A stretch of DNA of 64,000 nucleotides, taken from Fragilariopsis cylindrus CCMP1102 (Eukaryota; Bacillariophyta; Bacillariophyceae; Bacillariales; Bacillariaceae). The notes beneath the pieces are model-generated. The model was not told the origin of the DNA, searched no databases, and saw only the letters and a program-made list of their open reading frames with translations. The stretch lies in contig FMBT01000492.1 in NCBI GenBank assembly GCA_900095095.1, positions 1 to 64,000 on the forward strand, in the 5' to 3' direction. The position numbers and the translations under genes were made by a program. The first letter of the stretch is position 1. The number at the start of each line of letters is the position of its first letter. This document shows positions 49,350 to 60,715 of this stretch, piece by piece.

Positions 49350-49806
49350 TGGTAATTGGGCTACTCCTCATTCTGCTGTGCTCAAACTCGGAAGATCATG
49401 TGCGAGTCGAGTCGTCAAGAGTCTGAAGTGCTTATTATTTAGGACCAAAACTTCAACTGGATTTCGCATTAGTACGGTAAGTAAAAGAGTGAGACTTCAA
49501 TATGGTTCTTCAAGGATGGTCCAGGTTCATGTAAGTAGGTAGTGTACTATTTATCTTAGTAAACAATGAAGCTCGTCGATATACAACAAAGTCGACGAAA
49601 TAGTACATAGATGAAAATAGAACCCTTACATACCGGACGAAAAAAGGCACTTAAAAATATAAATACGCGATGTGTGTATTCTCTTTTTCGACCCATCACA
49701 ACAAAGTTGACGAAATAGTAAATAGATAAAAATAGAACCCATACATACCGGACGAAAAAAGGCACTTAAAAATATAAATACGCGTTGTGTGTATTCTCTT
49801 TTTCGA
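49343..49806 (+). repeat. Right copy of the duplicated block and minisatellite
   Basis: The 95-bp segment at 49343-49441 is followed by minisatellite units at about 49583-49662 (partial), 49663-49778 (116 bp) and 49779-49806 (partial). They lack the CCTGGTA piece present in the left array. Both arrays end in ATTCTCTTTTTCG, followed within 20 bp by ATTAAAAATG. Confidence 0.72.
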
Positions 49807-50052
49807 CCGATGGTTATTAAAAATGGCAGCGCTCTTGAACAATTAACACTCTAATATCAATTCATACATCGCGAATTAGGTGTCTTCATTCGTGCTTCAA
49901 CAACACTTTTTCAACTACTATAAGCCCTCTGTCGATTTATGACTAGACGGACTGAGACTGATTATGGATCCTATGACCGCATTCACAGGCAGGTGGTATT
50001 AGAAGTAGTATTTGTCGAAACGCCATTCTTCTTGACTTTTAAGAAGAATCAG

Positions 50053-50153
50053 TACCGCGTATTCATTGTATTGGGAGGTAGAGTTTTCGCTATTATATTT
50101 ACTGTACCGCGTATTCATTGTATGGGATGCAGAGTTTTCGCTATTATATTTAC
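50053..50153 (+). repeat. Two-copy tandem repeat of about 51 bp upstream of the HSF gene
   Basis: TACCGCGTATTCATTGTAT followed by GGGA and AGAGTTTTCGCTATTATATT occurs twice in tandem, about 190-290 bp upstream of the HSF start. A (CATACG)n/(CATACA)n run at about 50296-50338 abuts the ATG. Confidence 0.65.
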
Positions 50154-50339
50154 TACTAGTACGTACGCCTTAAAATATCAGTAAGCACACAGAATGGAAA
50201 TAAGATTGTCTTGTGTTTTTGTTTCAATACCATAATCTCCTTAAACTTATCATTGAAAAAAATTACAATCGAATTCAGAATATTGATTTAATATACATAT
50301 ATATACACATACACATACGCATACGCATACGCATACACA

Positions 50340-51739
50340 ATGAGAAATACCCGGAACGAGAAACAAGAGAATAAGGGGGTCGTTATAATACAGCGTAACT
50401 ATCATAACTACTCGTCATATGAAACCCAATCCGACCAAGAAGAAGTATTGCATCAACAACAAAAACAAAGTAAGAAGCGTGCGATATTTTTTCCATTGAA
50501 ATTACATGACATGCTTGATAGAGCAGTTACCAACAATTATGTACATATCGTTTCGTGGCAGCCACATGGTCGATCATTCTTGATACACAAACCAAAGGAA
50601 TTTGAGAAGATTGTCCTCCCATTGTGTAATTACAAACTAACGAAGTTATCAAGTTTCAACGCCAATTGAATCTATACGGCTTTGAACGGATTACAATCGG
50701 ACGTGACCGGGGTGGATATTACCATGAAAAATTCCTCAGGAATAAACATGGTTTAGCAAATAAGATAGAACGCATTCAGGTAAAAGGTACTCGCGTTCGA
50801 GGTAGATCAAATCCAAGTCAAGAACCAAATCTTTGGAATATGCCATGGTGCGACGACGATGACGACAACTACGAGGAGTCTTCTTCGTCGGAGTATACTG
50901 CTATTACTACCGGTAATTTTATTAGCAGTAGTAAAGACGACCACAAGCCTGCTGTCGTGCATAGTAAAACCGGCATCGATACCATCACAAACAAAGATAT
51001 CTCTTCAAGAAGTACGAGTACATCTCTATCGCATACTATTTTCCCGTTTCCGAACAAGATCATGAGTCTCCCTGTGGAAAGATCGAATCTCCTTGCTATG
51101 AACTATCAAAATGCTACGTCGAACATGATGATGGCGGACAATAAGTTCGATAACGAAGTTTTACCTATTACCCCGAATTCTTCTCAAACAGCATTACTAA
51201 ATGATGATATCATTAGTTGCTGTGGCGACATTTTTACCCAATTCATGGAACAAGGAGATTCTTTTTACGCTAGTGGAGTATGTCCTGTTCCACATTCATG
51301 TTTAAAAGATATCGAAGGTTTCCATTGTGGATATAATGATGATACTACAATTGGCATTCGAAATCACTATGATGAATATGCTGCTGCTGATAGTTATCAT
51401 AGTAGGATTTTGACCAATCATCCACCACCCATTGATAAAGGTGCAATGGATGAAGAGAATATGGTCTACTTTCACTGTCATTAATAGCAACAACAACTTT
51501 CTTGATGAACGTCATCTCCAGAAGGAGGAATCAAAACGTTTCAAGTCAGATACAATAGAAGAAAAAGTGAAAATGGCTATCAAGATGGATTACATCTCCA
51601 GTCTAAAAAAGTTCAAACAGAATATACTGGTACACGTCCTGGTGATATTTCTATTTCTAGTTGCAATGGTTCATTCAGAAGTTTGATCCAGACACTTTTC
51701 TTAGATTGCAGTAATAATGTTGCACGTCGAGAAAAGTGA
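50340..51739 (+). CDS. Heat-shock-factor-type transcription factor
   Basis: HSF DNA-binding domain at about residues 48-145: AIFFPLKLHDMLDRAVTNN (helix 1, the diatom form with FP...LH.ML), HIVSWQPHGRSFLIHKPKEF (the W.P.G.SF core), then after a one-base loss near 50650 KFQRQLNLYGFERI, the recognition helix, and YYHEKFLRNKHGL. HSFs are strongly expanded in diatoms, and this one has the common diatom layout of DBD first and a disordered Ser/Asn-rich tail. No clear HR-A/B coiled coil is seen. The tail continues through two more apparent breaks (near 51480 and 51610) to TGA 51737-51739. It binds DNA in the nucleus; target genes unknown. Confidence 0.85.
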
Positions 51740-52035
51740 TTCTACTACAAAATGGCGGCAAATTTAGCTCAAGCTAATAAGTTCTGCTTAATCATTGCAT
51801 TACATGAAAAAAAAGATGAGAACGCGTTAGGTATGAGGTGTCGTCCCGTCATCATTTACCAGATACCTAACCCTTTTCACATTTATGTATAAAAATTAAC
51901 ACAGTAATTAGAATTTGAAATTTAAAAAAAGAAAAAAATCTTTAGTCTAAAGAGAACAGACAGCATTAGCCAGTCTACTACTACTGTATAGGTACAATAA
52001 GGATGGTCGCATTTTGCCTGTGTGCTAAGAATACT

Positions 52036-52129
52036 ATACGCCTAGAAAAAACGAATCCATTGATTATATGGACACGTCCATGTTATGCCTAGAAAAAATG
52101 AGTCCGTTGACTATATGGACACGAAATAC
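52036..52129 (+). repeat. Two-copy tandem repeat, period 47 bp
   Basis: GCCTAGAAAAAACGAATCCA, then TTGATTATATGGACACG, repeated with a few substitutions; GCCTAG starts at 52040 and 52087. Confidence 0.65.
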
Positions 52130-52685
52130 ATTGAAGTATCGTTAACTACTGTATTAAGTGTATCTATCTCTTCAATCGATTGCTAGAAAGTACTGGTAGA
52201 TCCCATCGCTGTATTATTTAATTTTGCTTGTTGTCGATTTATTTTCATCATGAAAATAAATCTCATCATTGATCATCTGCTTGATTCCGCGACGAACACC
52301 GTCCACTGCACATTCGCGTCTTACAAGAGCAGTAGTGAATTCGACATATATTATTATTGTAGACAAAGTTACTGTACTTAAGAATAAAAGGAAAATGGGT
52401 TAGCAGGGGCAATACAGTAGGAAACTGGGAATGAATTGGAACTTCAATTGTACTAGTAGTACACGGAAAGAAGTATTGAGAGTTTTTTAATGCGCGACGA
52501 ACATATTTCTCCTTCTCCAAGAGAACTCATTTTTCTTATTACTTCAAGCTTGAAGCTAAAAGTACGTTATGTAGCTTACATCTATTAGAGAATATTAGGA
52601 TATACCAGTAGTTTAGAAGTATATTCCTATTCCTTGAAACCTTCATAAATTTGATGCCAGGTCAGATTAAGAACGTCGTAAAATG

Positions 52686-52688
<3 letters not shown>

Positions 52689-52722
<34 letters not shown>

Positions 52723-52751
52723 ATCGATCAATCTATCAATCAATCAATCGA
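52689..52751 (+). repeat. (AATC)n microsatellite with GATC interruptions
   Basis: Runs of CAATCAAT with a CGATCGAT interruption near 52721-52728. Confidence 0.85.
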
Positions 52752-53061
52752 CTAATCCTCGGACCTTGGCTTCAATGAGAACTTAATTACAGACTACGGA
52801 CCATACGTAATTGCATGTATAGATAAAATTATATATCTTGATGATAATAAAGCTATTATTATGATGATAATGTTCTCTTTTTCGCTCTTCATCATTAAAA
52901 ATGGCAGCGCAATCTTGAATAATTATAATTATTTCGGATGTTTTTACTTTCAGTAACACCATACTACTGCTAGTACTGCTCTACTGGTACCTCTGATGCT
53001 GTCGTTAATTGTTTGGCTACGTCACCTTAAATAAATATATCATTGTCAGTATATCAAAAAG

Positions 53062-53137
53062 ATGAGTAGAATGATACCTGCTTTTTCATCTTGTTTATTC
53101 ATTCTTCTTCTTTGTTTCCACTCCAGCTGCATCAGTA

Positions 53138-53171
<34 letters not shown>

Positions 53172-53259
53172 AATAACAACAACAATAACAACCATTAAAA
53201 ATTCCAGTGCGTGTTGTACGGTATGCTTGTTATGGTATGTTATGGAAGAATGGACGTGA
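53062..53259 (+). CDS. Possible small secreted Thr-rich protein
   Basis: 65 codons: a signal-peptide-like start (FSSCLFILLLCFHSSCIS), a (ACG)n-encoded Thr run, then a Cys-containing tail. The Thr run comes from a microsatellite, so the frame may be accidental. Low support. Confidence 0.2.
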
Positions 53260-53702
53260 CAATCAGTCATCACACAAAGCGGTAGTGATGTAGTAGTAGT
53301 TGTTGTTGTAGAAGAAGAAGTAGAGAGTCACATATGATACACTTTACAACATGTTAGTAGTAGTTCTTAAGCTACTACTACACTGTACTGAAACTTACTC
53401 ACCTAAATATATATGTTTCACGTTTGATAAGTTTAATAGTTTTCTTTTATTATTATTATTTTCTATTATTATTGGAATGTATTTTCGATGATTGTAGGAT
53501 CACAAAAAAGAGAGAATGGTATTTACCCTTCACACGGTGATTAAATAGTACTAGTAGATGAATATAAAATAACGTATATTGTAAAACTTCAATATTTCAT
53601 CATTTAACACGATATGCACATTTTTAAATTGCATAAATCGTAAGTTATAATACTATACAGTAAGTTACCTGTGCATTATTTATTTATTTATTTATTTTTA
53701 TT

Positions 53703-54302
53703 TTAATGTCCACCATTTAATGTTAATTCTAATTCACCTTTTAATTGTTCGACTTTTAATCCATTCCCTCGTAAGACTTTATTTTTTTCCTCTAGATCCG
53801 TGATTTCACTACAAAGTGTTTCAAAATAGTCAATGGCAGCATCGGTAGCTTCCTTGGCCTCTTCTGCATCATCATCATAATAGACGGTTTCCACACTATC
53901 TTTTAAATCATCAATACACATCCTGGCTTCGACAAATAAATCTTGAAATTCATTTAATCTTTTTTGTATTTCAGTTGGATCTAATGACGATGAACCTGTG
54001 GTTGTTGATGATGATGTAAAGTATCGACCACTACTACCGGACAATGATGGAAACGACGACGATAATGCTTGAATTGTGGGTCGTAGATGATGTCCTGTGT
54101 TTCTTTGTGTGATGGTGTTACGACTGCTAATACATGGAGTGGTAATAAACGACGACGTCCACGACGACGATGACGTCGTCGTCGTCGTCGTCATCGTCGT
54201 TGATAACAATCTGGTATGCTGAGCTACTGCGGCTCCTCGTAGAAGTCGATGACTACCAGGTACTACAGATAATCGTAACGGTGATGATACAGATAACAAC
54301 AT
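53703..54302 (-). CDS. Small mitochondrial-type protein (embryogenesis-like family resemblance)
   Basis: Intact 199-codon single exon. The first 105 residues are rich in S, T and R with almost no acid (LRLSVVPGSHRLLRGAAV), as in mitochondrial presequences. The last 95 residues are a conserved helical domain: TEIQKRLNEFQDLFVEARM, ETVYYDDDAEEAKEATDAA, then GLKVEQLKGELELTL. This resembles the plant embryogenesis-like mitochondrial protein family, which ends in GLK-EQLK-EL; the match is from memory and by eye. Its molecular role is not established. The 3' end lies in AT-rich repeats. Confidence 0.68.
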   Translation of the reverse strand: MLLSVSSPLRLSVVPGSHRLLRGAAVAQHTRLLSTTMTTTTTTSSSSWTSSFITTPCISSRNTITQRNTGHHLRPTIQALSSSFPSLSGSSGRYFTSSSTTTGSSSLDPTEIQKRLNEFQDLFVEARMCIDDLKDSVETVYYDDDAEEAKEATDAAIDYFETLCSEITDLEEKNKVLRGNGLKVEQLKGELELTLNGGH

Positions 54303-55003
54303 GATAGGGTGCTGCTGTAATGTTTTAATCTAATCTGATATCTCTTTCTATTTTTTTGCTGCTCGTCGAGTACGTCGTACGATGATGATGCTTTCCTGTT
54401 GTGAATCAAACCACCTGACTGTGAATACTTGAAATATGATTGAGCGCCTGTTGGCATATAAAATGAAGAATCAAAAAGAATTGCTTGATACGGGTAGAGA
54501 ATAATGCTGATAAAGTTCTTGTAGGAGTTTCAAGCTGTGCGTGCGCGCTTGTTGCGCACATCATTATCGTACGTACGTCTGTTCATCAACAATTGTTAGT
54601 AGGGGGGCTACGGTAAACTTTGAAAATCGAAATAAAACTTTAAAAAAAATATAACATACTGAAGTATAAGTATGTAGTAAGGAGAAAAAATGGAGGACTG
54701 AGATTGTTAATTAATTTTTTGATGTGACGTTCCATCATTATTATTTTATTATTATTATTTGATGACGTTTTGTTTTTTCTTGGCGCCTAAGGGAACGACA
54801 CAAAGTCAACGCCGATAAATTCGCTACTGCAGATAGTATTCTTGTTGTTTACGAATGAAGATCCAAATCCACAAGAAGTAAGAAACGAAAGAAGTAACCC
54901 AGCAGTCAATAGGGATCAGGATACCAGACGACTAGTAAACAGACACAGAAACAGAAACGCAAGAATATTGTATTTGATTATCAACACATAGATTTCAAGA
55001 AAA
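54303..55003. promoter_or_regulatory. Divergent spacer between the mitochondrial-type gene and the dioxygenase gene
   Basis: 700 bp with both start codons pointing outward. It contains GTGCGCGC near 54540, TACGTACG near 54571-54578 and T-rich tracts. No specific element can be assigned. Confidence 0.4.
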
Positions 55004-56897
55004 ATGGCGGTCGTGGTGGTAGAAGAATCTTATCACCGTCGCCGCCGTCGTCGACGTCACCGGAAGAAATTTTTTGTCGTCGTCGTCGCAATGGTAATAG
55101 TGGTAGTAGTAGGAATGCTGACGACAACTAAGACGACAGCCGTACTTGCATTTCAACCAGCAGTGGGAGGATTGATCATTCAAAGTAGATATAATATGGA
55201 ATCGAATCATCAACATCAGCGACGACGACAACGAAGACAACGACAACGACAACGACATTGGCTAGGAATGATAGCTACTACTACTGCATCAGCAGCGACG
55301 ACGACGACAAAGACTAATGAAATTGAATTATTGGAAAAGGCAATTGCTGATCTCTCCTCCTCCTTGTCATCGACATCCATCTCGTCCTCCTCGTCCATAT
55401 CTTTCGAAGAAGCAGATGATGATGACACTACTGCTGTCAAATTAAAATCACAATCACAATCAAAACCAAAACCAAAAACACATTTTCAATTGTATGAAAA
55501 TCAAATCAATGATCGAGTATTACAATCCGAAAAAGTGGAAGCACCGAAAGTCAGCAATAATGACGACTACAACAATGATCATGATAGACAGCTCCAGCTA
55601 CTTCAACCGGATATTGTTCCATGGAAGTATTTACAAGAATTAATGGAACAAGATGGATGAGCATGATCATGATCATTCTTCTACTTCCCAAACTATTTGA
55701 ATTGTATCGTCAATTTGAAAATACTGGTGGATATATGATTGTGGAATTAGATGATGACAACTACAATGATGACGACGACGACAATACTAATAGTGATGTA
55801 GCAATAGTTGAAGATATGTGGTCCACAATGGAAGATTTTTTTTCCTTATCAGAAACATCGAAGATGGTGGATACACAAATTGTTGGTATAAAAAATGGTG
55901 GTTATGATTTTATACGTACATATATGAATCGACAGGGATATATTCTACCAGAAACTATACAAGAAACATTAGAACGCAGAGGAGGGAAGACAGCAACAGA
56001 GACAGATTCAAAGAAATCGAATCAATATGATAATGGTATTAAAGGATCAAATAAATTATTTGCTACTATGGCCAAGACTGTTGGTATATTAACAATGGCA
56101 GGGTCATCCTCAAGTTCGTCGTCGTCGTCTATACCTTTTTGTAGTAAGATTATAAGTTCATTATTGGATGATAAACAACAACAATTTGTTAATGCTGAAC
56201 ATCGCTTATCACAGTATATAATAGGTAATGGAAATGAAAATGAACAAAAAGAAGAATCAAAATCAAATCGAGAAAAACAAAAAGAATCATTACGTAGTCA
56301 TACTGATTGGACCGTAACAACATGTATACCCTTGAGTTCAATACCAGGACTTCAGATATATAAACCGAAAACAAATGAATGGATAATACCAGAACTTTTG
56401 TTGGAAGGCCGTGGAAGAACAAAGTATGTTATTGTTATGGCAGGAAATTGGATTGAATTACTAACAAATCAAAAAAATTATATCCTGTGTTCATCGTGTT
56501 GTTAATCCAACAACAACAACTTCGACTAATAATAATAATAACTCTAACAGGCGATTAAGTGCACCATACTTTTACGTCCAAAACGATATATATTTGATAT
56601 GATGCAAGAGGTATTTAATAATGAGAATGAGAAGAATGATATTGGTGATGATTCGTTACATTGGAAACCTACAACAGCAACAGCAACAACAACAACAACA
56701 ACAAGCATTGCTAATGATATAGATATAACTGCTGCTACCGATACTGCCATTGATGAAATGTGTTATATATTTGATATGTATGTACAATTTATGAAAGGTA
56801 ATCGTAATCCGAATATACCAGATATCTATTTGATATATATATTAATAATGATGATGATGATGAACCAAAATGTTATACAATAGAAGATATATTATAG
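55004..56897 (+). CDS. Plastid-targeted 2OG-Fe(II) oxygenase (DIOX/isopenicillin-N-synthase type)
   Basis: The N-terminus has a basic patch, one hydrophobic segment and VLA-FQPAVGG, a plastid-import motif. A disordered linker precedes the dioxygenase. The N-terminal helix region includes ELYRQFENTGGYMIVELDDD. The catalytic core shows LRSHTDWTVTTCIPLSSIPG (the HxD iron ligands), LQIYKPKTNEWIIPE, VIVMAGNWIELLTNQ, then across a one-base loss VHRVVNP (distal His) and RLSAPYFLRPK (RxS, binds 2-oxoglutarate). All four catalytic residues are present. Breaks lie near 55650, 56490, 56570 and 56835; those resolved each lack one base. Related enzymes hydroxylate or desaturate small molecules; the substrate is unknown. 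Confidence 0.8.
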
Positions 56898-57638
56898 AGA
56901 ATAATATATAGCAATAAGATAGATTCTACTTCCTAGGATGCAACCATATATACTGTATATAATCTTGATAGATACTAAAATCTAGGGTGATTGAGATGGT
57001 ACTGTACTAGGGGTACTATTACCCCTGATACTAGTTTAGTCGTGTTTGGCGGGATTTTTTTAATCTAGGTGAAAGTTACAAATTTGATCCTCTTCCCTCT
57101 ATCATCTACCCCCCTCATTCCACCACCTCGCTTGACTCTCGTCCTAATCCTGCCCTCCCTCCCTCCTTTACCCTGTTCTCATTGGAACAACACATATGAT
57201 CACCACCCAGCCCTCTTCCACAAAACACATTCTAGTATAATTTAGAAGAACAATAAGGCAACGATCGACCCGCCACTTTGGATAGGCCCTAATCTATTAT
57301 ATAGAGATAGGCTTGGTATTGATGATAATTTAGTTTTATAAGCTTGCTAACTAAGAAGTGCTTTCGTTGCAATGGAAGCATCTCTAATATTTGTAGATTA
57401 TTAGCGATTAGGATGCAATCTAGTTTTAGTCACGTTCTCCTCCGATCTATCTCAATCTACAACTGGTGTAAATGTAAAGTTTTTTTTCAAATACCGTAGT
57501 ATTGTCATTCAACTCTCGACTGTGTCGTTTAAGGTTGCTGTTGTTGTTATATTACTTTGATGGAATATGGTTTCGACTCGTCGAATATTCACGTTGTTTA
57601 CTTCGAAGGGAGCAGTGTCAATTGCGATTGATCCATTA
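56898..57638. other. Spacer with a short hairpin, no gene
   Basis: Contains a perfect 7-bp-arm hairpin AGGGGTA-CTAT-TACCCCT at 57009-57026 and a CT-rich tract at 57085-57180. No gene is supported. Confidence 0.45.
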
Positions 57639-58196
57639 TTATGTTAATTTACTACTCGGAAGGGCCCTTATCTTGGAATTGTGAATGTTCTCAAGATCAA
57701 AGGACGCTTTTCTTCGAACAGGACGAGCCGGAGGACAGTCAATTCCAACATCCCGACTTACTGTTCTTTGGTGCTGCTGTAATACCGACCCATTGATACT
57801 ACTGCTGCTGCTACCAGTATTCCATCGTCATATAATATGATGAAGTTCTTGCTGCGCCGATGGTGGGGTATACTCGTAATTGTCTTGGCCGTCTTCGTCA
57901 TCACTTTCATCGTCGGTGATTGATGATGTTCCACTAGTTTTTTCGTCTTCTTCCGTGTGTTTTACTCCGTCTTCTTCTTCTTCGATTCCAGTAATGATAT
58001 CTAGAGCGTCCCTGTTGATTTCGTTGGTGCTTCTACCTATACGGATTAATGAGAAAGGGTAAAAGTCATAACTGCTGCTGTTGCTTCTATCGTCATTTAT
58101 TGTTTCTGGATATTGCGACTCAGTGATGGTAAAAAGTGGTCCACTTTTCCACATTTGAACAATGTTATTCTTGTTTGTTGTTGATGGCGGACTCAT
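57639..58196 (-). CDS. Acidic low-complexity protein, possibly longer than its first stop
   Basis: ATG 58196 opens 122 codons ending at TGA 57828-57830: MSPPSTTNKNNIVQMWKSGP, then an acidic run (EEEEDG, TEEDEKTSG, DDESDDEDGQDN). Past that TGA the same frame stays open for 62 more codons to TAA 57639-57641, with protein-like content (ARPVRRKASFDLEN). Either the gene ends at 57828 or the TGA is an error or recent mutation; the sequence alone cannot decide. No domain is recognised. Just upstream lies a perfect 134-bp tandem duplication. Confidence 0.45.
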
Positions 58197-58273
58197 CGTC
58201 GTTTTTGTCTTAATTTTTAACTTGACGTGAAACTACGTAAAATGGTATTTATAATGGCGTTAAGATTGCTTAA

Positions 58274-58541
58274 ACAGTAGTACAATTATAGTGGTGGTAC
58301 TGTGTTTAGAACGAACAATAGGGAACACAACTGTAGTTTATATTGTAGTGGCACATTGCATACCATTTTTTGGCCGAACGAAGCGAAGATGAAGTCTTTT
58401 GACACGTACAGTAGTACAATTATAGTGGTGGTACTGTGTTTAGAACGAACAATAGGGAACACAACTGTAGTTTATATTGTAGTGGCACATTGCATACCAT
58501 TTTTTGGCCGAACGAAGCGAAGATGAAGTCTTTTGACACGT
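58274..58541 (+). repeat. Perfect 134-bp tandem duplication
   Basis: Copies at 58274-58407 and 58408-58541 are identical over their full length, starting ACAGTAGTACAATTATAGTG and ending TTTTGACACGT. The unit lies in the promoter of the acidic-protein gene. Identity implies a very recent event, or an assembly artefact. Confidence 0.9.
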
Positions 58542-59276
58542 AAGAAGTTCAATCAATTAACTAACGTCACTTCATTCCACATCTCATTCTTGAACACGAT
58601 TCGATCAGGTTTGCTTTTCGGCGATTTAAAAATTATTTCCACAATACACGTCATCTCTCCTACTTACAATCAAGCATGGGGAGGACTGAACCAATCGTTT
58701 CATCGATGACCAACACTAAGATTTTTGAAAAGATATATGACGCGACGCGAGTACCGTACTTTTAATATATTTTGACGCGAAAAGGTTCTTTGAGAGTAAT
58801 TTTGATATTTTCGGGACCTGCTTATTTTGTGACACGACGACGTGACTATGATATTCTACGCGAGTACTAATAAAAAAGAACGCGAGCGAATAGCTACACG
58901 TAGCTAGTAGCGAAGGTTTGACGGTTAAGGAAAATTGCTTTGATTTCTTAGTAGAGGAAATATGCAATCATCGTCAATATTCAATATTCGCTTCTTTTGA
59001 ATACTTCATGCGTTAAAAATCACATACCGTATGCACATTTACAAACAACGGTATTATCTACTGTTGCTAGAGAATAACAAAAACATTGACATACTAGTAG
59101 AAGTTAGGAGTTGAGGAATAACTTTCACGTCAGAAATGATGCGTCAGAGATTCGCAATTTCAAACATTTTATCGCCGATATGACGAACGAATGATGTGTT
59201 ACTGTTTACTCACATTCTAATTCTTTTTTAAATTCTTTTTGAAAGACACGGCATCATCAGCAGAACAACGTAGCAC
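58542..59276. other. Spacer, no gene seen
   Basis: AT-rich with several GACGCGA words (58738-58790). Open frames are short and without support. Confidence 0.4.
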
Positions 59277-60290
59277 ATGTATTGTGCAACAGAACTGCTT
59301 ACACACAATTGTTCCCTTTCTCTCATAATAAACTCCAATCTTCGAATTGAATCAAATTATCTCGAATCGAACAGAACTATACATCTCATTTCCATCATGA
59401 TCAACCAAGTGCCTCGTTTTTGTTCTTTGAACACAACAAGATCGTCGTCATCTATATCATCCAATAAATCCAACAAGGACAGCAGTGATAGAATCAAGAA
59501 GACAGAAACCAAAAAACGAGTGCGATTCTACAAGAAGGTGAAGGTGAAATCAACCATTCACATAAAACATTATACCAATCAAGAAATAGAAGCATGTTGG
59601 TACACTCCTGCCGAATACAACTATATCATTGAGGGAATGTATTTGACACTCGATCTAATGAAAATATCTCTCGCACCTTATAATTGTCTCTTCAGCAACA
59701 GCAGCAGCAGCAGCAAATGTAAGGACGAGAAGTCATCATCGTTGTCATCCTTATACTGTTCGAGAGGTCTTGAAAACCTATCGATAGAAGGTGGATTGAA
59801 GCATTCAGTACGAATACGTCGTCAAAATGCTATCTGGTCTGTTTTAGATGAACAAAATGTACAATATGAAGAAGCGATTCTTCAACGAACATTGATGTAT
59901 GATGTTTTTAAGATTAGTAACGCGTATAGGTATCATACACGTATTCCAGAAAAGAAAGCCCGTTCTATGGGACGAATTGACGCAGCAGACCAAGAATCAT
60001 TATCAGCATCCTCATCAGCTCTACTAATTGAATTGGACAACAGTATGAACGGCAACTGCGAGAATGATGAAACATCATCGGTATCGTCATCTTCATCATT
60101 AGAAACGACGATAGTAGCAGCTTCAACAACACAATCATCTGCTCCTATTACTATCATTACTTATGATAGTAAAAACAGTAGTAGCGATGATAAGAAAAAT
60201 CATCTCTCATATCGTCGAGGAGGACCTACAAAAAGAAGATGGAGTTTCGTTAATACTAGAGTGCAGTCATGTATTCCTCTATGCGCATAA
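59277..60290 (+). CDS. Conserved stramenopile-type protein of unknown function
   Basis: One intact frame of 337 codons; the likelier start is the internal Met at 59397 (MINQVPRFC), as the first 40 codons look like 5' UTR. The core reads KKRVRFYKKVKVKSTIHIKH, then YTNQEIEACWYTPAEYNYI, CSRGLENLSIEGGLKHSVRI, then VLDEQNVQYEE. This V-x-F...T-x-H...CWY-x-E...RGLE-x-...R-x12-VLxEQ pattern is a widespread family in diatoms and other stramenopiles as far as I recall, with no assigned function. The tail is Ser-rich and ends in a basic patch (RRGGPTKRRWSF). No transmembrane segment or signal peptide. Confidence 0.7.
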   Translation: MYCATELLTHNCSLSLIINSNLRIESNYLESNRTIHLISIMINQVPRFCSLNTTRSSSSISSNKSNKDSSDRIKKTETKKRVRFYKKVKVKSTIHIKHYTNQEIEACWYTPAEYNYIIEGMYLTLDLMKISLAPYNCLFSNSSSSSKCKDEKSSSLSSLYCSRGLENLSIEGGLKHSVRIRRQNAIWSVLDEQNVQYEEAILQRTLMYDVFKISNAYRYHTRIPEKKARSMGRIDAADQESLSASSSALLIELDNSMNGNCENDETSSVSSSSSLETTIVAASTTQSSAPITIITYDSKNSSSDDKKNHLSYRRGGPTKRRWSFVNTRVQSCIPLCA

Positions 60291-60715
60291 GATTAATGAA
60301 GCACACTTTAGCTACTGTACAACAATAGATCATACTGTACACATATATTATAATTTTTGATACATATTTTACTTTACGGAAAAATACTACTTTTTGTATC
60401 TCTCTAGCAGCTTAGTTAAACTGCCAATCACTCCTATGTACTAAACATAGTATTCATAGGCCATAGGTAGTTCACATAGCCAGCCGAGACGGCACACGTG
60501 AATTGGGCAAAGTAGATTCTGTGGTTTTACGTATTTTATCTACTGTACTGTACCGTACAGGAGTAGTATTGATTTTACTGCATAGGAACTGTACGGTGGT
60601 AGTTGTTTTGTTAAGCGAAGCGAACCATACCATAGTCGTCGTTTTGGGGTATGTTGTTCCCGTCCTTCGTTTGAGGAAAATCCTCCCCCATTTACTTTTT
60701 CAAATCTGCCAGAAC

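Larger units (their letters stand above)
51740..53702. other. Spacer with short tandem repeats, no firm gene
   Basis: Holds a 47-bp two-copy repeat (52036-52129), an (AATC)n/(GATC)n tract (52689-52751) and, at about 52872-52915, CTCTTTTTCG..CATCATTAAAAATGGCAGCGC, which is the same end sequence as the minisatellite arrays at 48705 and 49793. The small frame at 53062-53259 is listed separately. Confidence 0.45.

Noticed and set aside
48315-49806. CRISPR-like array
   Set aside because: Units are 116-130 bp and similar along their whole length, with no repeat-spacer alternation and no cas genes; it is a minisatellite.
2197-56897. Programmed ribosomal frameshifting as explanation of the many breaks
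   Set aside because: No shared slippery heptamer or downstream structure at the sites; many genes are affected; single-base consensus deletions explain it more simply.
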